A stretch of 6,453 nucleotides of DNA, from contig JAFATP010000093.1 of the NCBI GenBank assembly GCA_019243895.1, positions 1 through 6,453 of the forward strand. The letters run 5' to 3'. Position 1 is the first letter of the stretch. The number at the start of each line of letters is the position of its first letter. Shown here piece by piece: positions 1 through 4,164 of this stretch. The notes below the pieces were generated by a model that saw nothing but the letters and a program-made list of their open reading frames with translations, was not told where the DNA came from and ran no database searches. The DNA is from Alphaproteobacteria bacterium (GTDB taxonomy: Bacteria > Pseudomonadota > Alphaproteobacteria > Rickettsiales > SXRF01). Both the position numbers and the translations under genes were made by a program.

Positions 1-342
1 GGCATGGACGTGCTGGCGGTGCGCGAGGCGGGGCTGAAGGCGGTGGAGCACGTGCGCGCCGGAGGCGGGCCGATGCTGCTGGAAATGAAGACCTATCGCT
101 ATCGCGGTCACTCCATGTCTGACCCGGCGAAATACCGCTCCCGCGAGGAGGTGGAGGATTATAAGGAGCATCGCGATCCCATCGAAGGGCTGAAGCAGAA
201 ATTGATGGCGCAGCAGACGGGCGAGGAGCAGCTGAAGAAAATCGACCAGGAAATAAAGCAGATCGTCGCCGACGCCGCCCAGTTCGCGCAGGAATCGCCG
301 GAGCCGGACGACAGCGAATTATGGACGGATGTGGTGGGGTAG
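1..342 (+). CDS. pdhA: Pyruvate dehydrogenase E1 component subunit alpha, C-terminal part (5' truncated by window)
   Basis: This is the last 113 residues of the thiamine-diphosphate-dependent E1 alpha subunit. With E1 beta it decarboxylates pyruvate and reductively acetylates the lipoyl group of E2 in the cytoplasm. The reading frame is open from base 1, so the gene begins outside the window; the ATG at base 4 is internal. The segment YRYRGHSMSDPAKYRSREEV at about residues 31-50 of the fragment is the conserved E1 alpha loop that covers the active site and is the phosphorylation loop in mitochondrial homologues. It is followed by the usual DPIEGLK helix and an acidic C-terminus ending in SELWTDVVG. 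The gene stops with TAG at 340-342, five bases before an inverted-repeat cassette. pdhB follows only after that cassette, whereas the two genes are normally adjacent. Family assignment is firm. Confidence 0.96.
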   Translation, partial: GMDVLAVREAGLKAVEHVRAGGGPMLLEMKTYRYRGHSMSDPAKYRSREEVEDYKEHRDPIEGLKQKLMAQQTGEEQLKKIDQEIKQIVADAAQFAQESPEPDDSELWTDVVG

Positions 343-346
343 CGAC

Positions 347-378
347 GGGTTACAGCTATAAGGTTATAGGTTACAGCT
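347..378 (+). repeat. Left arm of inverted repeat (heptamer array)
   Basis: The arm can be cut into four 7-nt units from 348: GGTTACA (348-354), a divergent GCTATAA (355-361), then GGTTATA (362-368) and GGTTACA (369-375), followed by GCT. The 10-mer GGTTACAGCT occurs twice (348-357 and 369-378). It pairs with 795-827. The arm also carries the only Shine-Dalgarno-like bases (AGG at 368-370) ahead of the downstream ATG at 380. Confidence 0.85.
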
Positions 379-379
379 T

Positions 380-796
380 ATGGTGCAAAATTATGGGGAT
401 TTGCTGGTGTGGCAGAAGGAGATGCAGCTGGCTGAAAATATCTTCGGGGCTACGGAGCAGTTTCCAGGAAGCCAGCGTTACGTGCTTGTTTCTCAGATGC
501 AGCGATGCGCGCATTCTGTTCCTTCCAATATTGCCGAAGGGCGGTCACGGCATTCGGAAAAGGACTTTACTTATCATCTGAATGTAGCGCGAGGATCGTT
601 GGCGGAGCTTGAAACGCACATTATTCTGTCGCAACGGCTGGGGTTTATTACCGACGTTATTGCTGCGCAGTTACTTAATCAATGCAACGAGGTGACGCGT
701 ATGCTGTTTGGTTTACGCGATAGTTTAAAAGGAAATTATTGTGCCGAGCAGGAGGCGCACGAAACATATTCTGCTGAATATACCGATCTCCATTAG
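380..796 (+). CDS. Four-helix-bundle protein, 23S rRNA intervening-sequence (S23/IVP) family
   Basis: This 138-residue protein belongs to the four-helix-bundle family first seen encoded in 23S rRNA intervening sequences (PF05635/TIGR02436 type). Its biochemical function is unknown. The same fold is used by the Avd accessory protein of diversity-generating retroelements. Family landmarks are visible: DLLVWQKEMQLAENIF near the N-terminus (about residues 7-22), SVPSNIAEGRSRHSEKDF around 46-63, and ARGSLAELETHIILSQRLGFI around 69-90. No signal peptide or membrane segment is seen. The start at 380 begins with the usual short lead into the W-Q-K motif; only a weak AGG precedes it, inside the left repeat arm. 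The stop codon overlaps the first bases of the right arm, so gene and arms form one compact unit. The coding sequence looks more AT-rich than the flanking pdh genes, consistent with acquisition from elsewhere. Family assignment is strong; role is unknown. Confidence 0.92.
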   Translation: MVQNYGDLLVWQKEMQLAENIFGATEQFPGSQRYVLVSQMQRCAHSVPSNIAEGRSRHSEKDFTYHLNVARGSLAELETHIILSQRLGFITDVIAAQLLNQCNEVTRMLFGLRDSLKGNYCAEQEAHETYSAEYTDLH

Positions 797-827
797 CTTT
801 AACCCGTAACCTTAATAGCTGTAACCT
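795..827 (+). repeat. Right arm of inverted repeat (heptamer array)
   Basis: Read on the minus strand from 826, the units are GGTTACA (826-820), an 8-nt GCTATTAA (819-812), then GGTTACG (811-805) and GGTTAAA (804-798), followed by GCT (797-795). This is the same register and order as the left arm at 347-378, with one inserted base. It begins within the stop codon of the four-helix-bundle gene and ends three bases before the pdhB ATG, so it occupies the place where the pdhB ribosome-binding site would be. Confidence 0.85.
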
Positions 828-830
828 AAT

Positions 831-1814
831 ATGCAACAAACCGTTCGAGAAGCCTTAAGAGACGCCATGGCCGAAGAGATGCGCGCCGACGGAGCCGTAT
901 TCGTCATGGGCGAGGAAGTGGCGGAATACCAGGGTGCGTACAAGGTGACGCAGGGGCTGCTGCAGGAGTTCGGCGCGCGCCGCGTGGTGGATACGCCCAT
1001 CACCGAGCACGGGTTTGCCGGGCTGGGCGTGGGCGCAGCGATGGCGGGTCTGAAGCCCATCGTGGAATTCATGACGTGGAATTTCGCCATGCAGGCGATG
1101 GATCAGCTTATCAACTCCGCCGCCAAGACCCGCTATATGAGCGGCGGGCAGATCATCTGCCCCGTGGTGTTCCGCGGGCCCAACGGCGCGGCCAGCCGCG
1201 TGGCGGCGCAGCATTCGCAATGTTACGCCAGCTGGTATGCGCATGTGCCGGGATTGAAGGTGGTGGCGCCGTATGATGCGGCAAGCGCCAAAGGGTTGCT
1301 TAAATCCGCCATTCGTGACCCGAACCCGGTGATCTTTCTCGAAAACGAAATTCTTTACGGGCAGAGCTTCGAGGTGCCGGAAGATACGGATTTTACCTTG
1401 CCCATCGGCAAGGCGGCGGTGATGCGCGAAGGGGCGGACGTGACCATCGTGGCGTTTTCCATCATGGTGGGCAAGGCGCTGGCGGCGGCGGAGGCGCTGA
1501 GCAGGGAAGGCATCGAGGCCGAGGTGATCGATCTGCGCAGCCTGCGCCCGCTGGACGTGGAAACGGTGGCCGAATCCGTGCGCAAGACCAACCGCATTGT
1601 CTCAGTGGAGGAAGGCTGGCCGCTGGCGGGCATCGGCTCGGAAATCGCCGCCGCCATCATGGAGCACGCGTTTGATGACCTGGATGCGCCGGTGATGCGC
1701 GTGACGGGCGCCGACGTGCCGCTGCCTTATGCGGCTAACCTGGAAAAGCTGGCGCTGCCGCAGGCGGCAAACATTATTGAAGCCGTCAAGGCGGTGTGTT
1801 ACCGCACCACGTAA
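831..1814 (+). CDS. pdhB: Pyruvate dehydrogenase E1 component subunit beta
   Basis: This is the 327-residue beta subunit of the E1 heterotetramer, which completes the thiamine-diphosphate site with E1 alpha. The N-terminal pyrimidine-binding domain (about 1-180) contains [29 protein letters not shown] and FRGPNGA...AAQHSQ. Glu59 in TPITEHGF is the expected activator of the cofactor aminopyrimidine, and His128 in AAQHSQ is a conserved active-site residue. The C-terminal transketolase-type domain (about 190-320) carries [18 protein letters not shown] and [12 protein letters not shown]. It lacks the extra N-terminal lipoyl domain found in some alphaproteobacterial PdhB proteins. The start at 831 gives the typical N-terminus [10 protein letters not shown]. 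No Shine-Dalgarno sequence precedes it, because the right arm of the upstream cassette ends three bases away. It should be produced in equal amounts with PdhA, so this start is noteworthy. Confidence 0.97.
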   Translation: MQQTVREALRDAMAEEMRADGAVFVMGEEVAEYQGAYKVTQGLLQEFGARRVVDTPITEHGFAGLGVGAAMAGLKPIVEFMTWNFAMQAMDQLINSAAKTRYMSGGQIICPVVFRGPNGAASRVAAQHSQCYASWYAHVPGLKVVAPYDAASAKGLLKSAIRDPNPVIFLENEILYGQSFEVPEDTDFTLPIGKAAVMREGADVTIVAFSIMVGKALAAAEALSREGIEAEVIDLRSLRPLDVETVAESVRKTNRIVSVEEGWPLAGIGSEIAAAIMEHAFDDLDAPVMRVTGADVPLPYAANLEKLALPQAANIIEAVKAVCYRTT

Positions 1815-1817
1815 TAT

Positions 1818-1824
1818 AAAGGAG
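1818..1824 (+). promoter_or_regulatory. Shine-Dalgarno for the RDD gene
   Basis: AAAGGAG ends seven bases before the ATG at 1832. It lies directly after the pdhB stop (1812-1814) and supports both the start choice and co-transcription with pdhB. Confidence 0.75.
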
Positions 1825-1831
1825 AGCCATC

Positions 1832-2284
1832 ATGCCATATGCGGGATTCTGGCGGCGGGTCGCGGCGATTATTCTTGACACTCTCGTTCTGACTGCCGTC
1901 GATGTGCTTATCGATACCTTATTTTATGGTACACCGCTGCGCTGCGGCACTATGCAGCGCTGGACTTACCAGAATCAACATTGGAGCCAGGCTGCCGGCT
2001 ATGCCTGCAACACCGGGGGCTGGTGGAGCTTTTTCACCTACTGGCTTTATTTCACTTTGCTGGAATCCTCGGCGTGGCAGGCCACTCTCGGCAAAAAAGC
2101 CCTGCGGCTGGCGGTGACCGATGAAGAAGGCAACCGCATCGGCTTTGGCAAGGCCAACGCGCGCTATTGGTCGAAGATCTTATCCACGTTTATTCTGGGC
2201 ATCGGATTCCTGATGGTGGCGTTCACCAGGCGCAAGCAGGGGCTGCATGATATGATCGCCCGCACGCTGGTGGTGCGGCGGTAA
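1832..2284 (+). CDS. RDD family small integral membrane protein
   Basis: This 150-residue inner-membrane protein has the RDD-domain pattern. The first segment YAGFWRRVAAIILDTLVL carries the Arg (8/9) and Asp16 of the family signature. A loop follows, then a second hydrophobic stretch around 62-80, the conserved TLGKKALRLAVTDEEGNRIGF, a third segment around 112-131, and the ending RRKQGLHDMIARTLVV with the second signature Asp (140). Three membrane segments are predicted by eye. The loop between segments 1 and 2 (about 31-62) contains Cys38 and Cys59, which could form a disulfide if it faces the periplasm; this is inference. RDD proteins have no single known function, and transport has been proposed for some. 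The gene sits 17 bases after pdhB with a good ribosome-binding site, inside an otherwise dedicated PDH operon. Whether it serves the complex or is a passenger cannot be told from the sequence. Confidence 0.9.
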   Translation: MPYAGFWRRVAAIILDTLVLTAVDVLIDTLFYGTPLRCGTMQRWTYQNQHWSQAAGYACNTGGWWSFFTYWLYFTLLESSAWQATLGKKALRLAVTDEEGNRIGFGKANARYWSKILSTFILGIGFLMVAFTRRKQGLHDMIARTLVVRR

Positions 2285-2290
2285 ATTTTG

Positions 2291-2352
2291 CTTGTCATAC
2301 CCACCAAAGCGGGTATCCAAATGACGTTGCAATCACGTTCCTGCGCAGGAAC
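2291..2352 (+). repeat. REP-like palindromic intergenic element
   Basis: The stretch between the RDD gene and pdhC holds two symmetric parts. In the first, GTCAT (2294-2298) pairs with ATGAC (2321-2325), and inside it ATACCC (2297-2302) can pair with GGGTAT (2311-2316). The second is a perfect 16-nt palindrome at 2337-2352 (GTTCCTGCGCAGGAAC). On the minus strand the first part would read WIPALVGMT, close to the WIPAFAGMT phrase typical of a widespread family of dispersed bacterial palindromic repeats. It may act as an mRNA hairpin that affects stability between the RDD gene and pdhC. It lacks a U-run, so it is not a convincing terminator. Confidence 0.7.
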
Positions 2353-2355
2353 CAT

Positions 2356-2361
2356 AGGGAG
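2356..2361 (+). promoter_or_regulatory. Shine-Dalgarno for pdhC
   Basis: AGGGAG lies seven bases before the ATG at 2369, directly after the palindrome at 2337-2352. It supports the chosen pdhC start, which gives the canonical E2 N-terminus MPIEILMPALSPTM. Confidence 0.75.
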
Positions 2362-2368
2362 AGAGTGA

Positions 2369-3700
2369 ATGCCCATCGAAATCCTAATGCCCGCGCTTTC
2401 GCCGACCATGACGGAGGGCAATCTCGCCAAGTGGCTGGTGAAGGAAGGCGATAAGATTAAATCCGGCCAGGTGATCGCCGAAATCGAAACCGACAAGGCG
2501 ACGATGGAAGTGGAGGCGGTGGACGAGGGCGTGCTGGGCCGGATTCTGGTGCCTGCCGGCACGGAAGGGGTGAAGGTGAACGCGCCGGTGGCGCTGCTGC
2601 TGGCAGAAGGCGAGGATAAGGCGGCGCTGGCGGATTATAAGCCGAAGGATTCAGCATCCGGGATCCAGGATTCAGGGAAAAAGGAAGCGCCGCCTCAGGC
2701 TCCCACGCCGCCGACCGCACCTTCGCCTGAATCCCGGATGCCGAATCCTGAATCCGCGCGCTCGGGCCGCGTGCCTGCTTCGCCGCTGGCAAAGCGCATC
2801 GCGGCGGCGGAGGGCGTGAGCCTGGCGGAGATTTCCGGCAGCGGCCCGCACGGGCGAGTGGTGAAGGCGGATGTGGAGTCGTTCCTTGCCTCCGGCGGAG
2901 CAGGCAGGGGCGCGGTGCGGCGCAACCCGCAAGAATTCACCAAGATTCCTAATAACAATATGCGCAAGGTGATTGCGCGCAGGCTCACCGAATCCAAATC
3001 GCAAGTGCCGCATTTCTATCTCACGGTGGAATGCGAGCTCGACCGGCTGCTGGATTTGCGCAAACAACTGAACGAAGCGGCGGAGAAGAACGCGGGGGCA
3101 GCCGTGCGCGGCGTCCCAGGCGAGCAGCCGAAGGCGCGCAGCGGGGACAGTCCAAAAGCTGGCGGCAAACCCGCTTATAAGCTTTCAGTGAACGATCTCG
3201 TGATCAAGGCGGCGGCGCTGGCCTTGCGCGATATTCCCGCCGCCAACGCCTCCTGGAGCGACGAGGCGGTTCTGCAATACACCAATGTCGATATTTCGGT
3301 GGCGGTGGCCATCGAGGGCGGGCTGATCACGCCCATCGTGAAAAACGCTGACCAGAAAAGCGTGATGCAGATTTCCTCCGAAATGAAGGATCTAGCGGCG
3401 CGCGCGCGCGAAAACAAGCTGAAGCCGGAAGAATTCCAGGGCGGCGGGTTTTCCATCTCCAATCTGGGCATGTATGGCGTAAAGACTTTCTCCGCCATCA
3501 TCAACCCGCCTCAGGGCGCGATCCTGGCGGTGGGCGCGGGAGAGGAGCGCGCCGTGGTGCGCGGCGGCCAGGTGACGATCCGCCAGATGATGGATTGCAC
3601 GCTTTCCGTGGATCACCGCGTGGTGGACGGCGCGCTGGGGGCGCAGCTGCTGCAGGCCCTCAAAGGATATGTGGAAAGCCCGGCGCTGCTGCTGGTGTAG
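2369..3700 (+). CDS. pdhC: Dihydrolipoamide acetyltransferase, E2 component of pyruvate dehydrogenase
   Basis: This 443-residue E2 forms the structural core of the PDH complex and transfers the acetyl group from lipoate to CoA. Domains in order: one lipoyl domain (about 1-78) with the lipoylated Lys43 in ETDKATME; a Pro/Ala-rich flexible linker (about 84-133); a peripheral-subunit-binding domain (about 134-172, VPASPLAKRIAAAEGVSL...GPHGRVVKADVESF); and the catalytic domain (about 192-443) with FSISNLGMYG and the active-site DHRVVDG, in which His416 and Asp420 are the expected catalytic residues. Two stretches look added. Residues 94-103 and 120-129 are encoded by inverted heptamer arrays in the linker. 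Residues about 242-264 interrupt the normally short link between LRKQLNEAAEK and AYKLSVNDLVIKAAALAL. All additions keep the frame and the key residues are intact, so the enzyme is probably functional. Confidence 0.97.
   Translation: MPIEILMPALSPTMTEGNLAKWLVKEGDKIKSGQVIAEIETDKATMEVEAVDEGVLGRILVPAGTEGVKVNAPVALLLAEGEDKAALADYKPKDSASGIQDSGKKEAPPQAPTPPTAPSPESRMPNPESARSGRVPASPLAKRIAAAEGVSLAEISGSGPHGRVVKADVESFLASGGAGRGAVRRNPQEFTKIPNNNMRKVIARRLTESKSQVPHFYLTVECELDRLLDLRKQLNEAAEKNAGAAVRGVPGEQPKARSGDSPKAGGKPAYKLSVNDLVIKAAALALRDIPAANASWSDEAVLQYTNVDISVAVAIEGGLITPIVKNADQKSVMQISSEMKDLAARARENKLKPEEFQGGGFSISNLGMYGVKTFSAIINPPQGAILAVGAGEERAVVRGGQVTIRQMMDCTLSVDHRVVDGALGAQLLQALKGYVESPALLLV
2647..2677 (+). repeat. 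Left heptamer array inside the pdhC linker
   Basis: Four 7-nt units run from 2647: GGATTCA (2647-2653), GCATCCG (2654-2660), then GGATCCA (2661-2667) and GGATTCA (2668-2674), followed by GGG. Bases 2648-2677 are exactly codons 94-103 (DSASGIQDSG), a peptide unlike the surrounding Pro/Ala linker. A 16-nt core (2654-2669) matches the reverse complement of 2726-2741 at 15 of 16 positions. Confidence 0.8.
2726..2755 (-). repeat. Right heptamer array inside the pdhC linker (inverted copy)
   Basis: On the minus strand from 2755 the units are GGATTCA, GGATTCG, then GCATCCG and GGATTCA, followed by GG. This is an inverted partner of 2647-2677, separated from it by 48 nt. The 30 bases are exactly codons 120-129 (PESRMPNPES). 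The sequence between the arrays encodes an ordinary Ala/Pro linker. Confidence 0.8.
3092..3160 (+). other. Probable in-frame insertion within the E2 catalytic domain
   Basis: Residues about 242-264 of PdhC (AGAAVRGVPGEQPKARSGD and the next few) lie where related E2 proteins have only a few residues between the LRKQLN helix and YKLSVND. The segment is rich in Gly, Pro, Arg and Lys, and would be a surface loop. The DNA holds the 7-mer GCAGCCG twice (3098-3104 and 3124-3130) and a GTCCC/GGGAC pair (3113-3117, 3144-3148), which only weakly suggests a palindromic element. The loop is inferred from remembered family length, not from an alignment. Confidence 0.5.
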
Positions 3701-3710
3701 GTTGAGCGTC

Positions 3711-4001
3711 ATGCCCCTCCTTGCCACTCTCCACGCCAGCCGCGACAAAATTCTCGCGCTTGCCGCCGCATATGGCGTGAAGGATGTGCGCGTGTTCGGA
3801 TCGGTGGCCCGTGGAGAAGACCGGGAAGACAGCGATATAGATTTATTGGTTTCGCTGGAGCCCGGGGCAGGGCTAATGGCGATGGGCGGATTCCTGGCCG
3901 ATATGGAAGATTTTCTCCACCGCAGGGTGGATGTGGTGACGGAGAAGGGATTGCACTGGGTTATCAGAGAGCAGGTGCTAAAAGAAGCCACGCCGCTATG
4001 A
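3711..4001 (+). CDS. MntA-type minimal nucleotidyltransferase antitoxin
   Basis: This 96-residue protein is a minimal nucleotidyltransferase of the MntA/HepT toxin-antitoxin class. The signature GSX10DXD is present: Gly30-Ser31 in VFGSVARG, then Asp42 and Asp44 in DSDIDLLV. A third acidic residue is Asp74 in RRVDVVTEKGL. In characterised systems MntA inactivates HepT by adding AMP units to a tyrosine in the toxin's RX4HXY motif. The C-terminus (REQVLKEATPL) looks complete for the family. The start at 3711 lies ten bases after the pdhC stop and has only a weak ribosome-binding site. An in-frame ATG at 3669 lies inside pdhC and would add 14 residues without family resemblance. Its stop overlaps an ATG as ATGA (3998-4001), the usual coupling to hepT, but the toxin gene that follows is broken. 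It therefore appears to be an orphan antitoxin. Confidence 0.88.
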   Translation: MPLLATLHASRDKILALAAAYGVKDVRVFGSVARGEDREDSDIDLLVSLEPGAGLMAMGGFLADMEDFLHRRVDVVTEKGLHWVIREQVLKEATPL

Positions 4002-4164
4002 CATCCCTTGGCATAAGATTCGTGGCTTGCGCAATATTCTGGTACATGAGTATCTAGGCGATTTGGAGCAAGAGGAAGTTTGGAAGACAGTGCAAGACGA
4101 TCTGGCGGAACTGGTTCAAGCGGCGCGTAAGATACTGAAGGAGAAATATGGAACAGAACTTTGA
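3998..4164 (+). pseudogene. HepT-like (HEPN, DUF86) toxin remnant
   Basis: In the frame starting at 3997, the sequence reads YDIPWHKIRGLRNILVHEY and continues through a VWKTVQDDLAELVQAARKIL tail to a TGA at 4162-4164. This is the C-terminal half of a HepT-family RNase toxin, including the catalytic RX4HXY motif (RNILVHEY). The N-terminal helices, roughly 60-70 residues in intact relatives, are absent, and a TAA at 3979-3981 closes the frame just upstream. The ATG at 3998 overlaps the antitoxin stop as expected for a true hepT start. However, it is one base out of frame with the remnant and reads only 19 codons to TAG at 4055-4057. The pattern fits an internal deletion joining the start region to the second half out of frame. 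The 3' end overlaps the start of lpd by 17 bases and supplies its ribosome-binding site. Confidence 0.82.
4138..4143 (+). promoter_or_regulatory. Shine-Dalgarno for lpd, inside the hepT remnant
   Basis: AAGGAG lies four bases before the ATG at 4148. It is also part of the hepT remnant's reading frame (Lys-Glu codons), so the remnant's tail now serves as the lpd leader. Confidence 0.75.

Larger units (their letters stand above)
347..827 (+). mobile_element. Inverted-repeat cassette carrying a four-helix-bundle (IVS-type) gene
   Basis: A 481-bp unit sits between the pdhA stop (342) and the pdhB start (831). It leaves only 4 bp on the left and 3 bp on the right outside its arms. The arms (347-378 and 795-827) are imperfect inverted repeats matching at 28 of 33 aligned columns with one gap. 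They enclose a single gene of the 23S rRNA intervening-sequence protein family. In 23S rRNA genes, such proteins are encoded within intervening sequences whose ends pair into a stem. Here the same arrangement lies in an mRNA operon. No target-site duplication or transposase was seen, so calling it mobile is inference from the repeat structure and from its position splitting a conserved gene pair. Confidence 0.68.

Noticed and set aside
321..581. Open frame starting inside the end of pdhA and overlapping the four-helix-bundle gene
   Set aside because: It lies in another frame over a clearly recognised family member, and its product has no recognisable features.
347..827. Diversity-generating retroelement, suggested by the Avd-like fold of the four-helix-bundle protein
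   Set aside because: No reverse transcriptase and no template/variable repeat pair with adenine-biased differences is present in the window. The protein fits the broader IVP family.
2337..2352. Perfect palindrome as a rho-independent terminator before pdhC
   Set aside because: No U-run follows and pdhC starts 17 bases later with a good ribosome-binding site; a dispersed repeat is a better explanation.
3113..3148. Hairpin GTCCC/GGGAC in the pdhC insertion as a defined palindromic element
   Set aside because: Only five base pairs around a 26-nt loop; other complementary pieces are in the wrong order to extend the stem. Too weak to annotate.
3669..3710. Upstream in-frame ATG extending the nucleotidyltransferase by 14 residues
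   Set aside because: It lies inside the pdhC coding end and the added Cys/Trp/Arg-rich residues do not resemble the family N-terminus; ATG 3711 gives a normal length.
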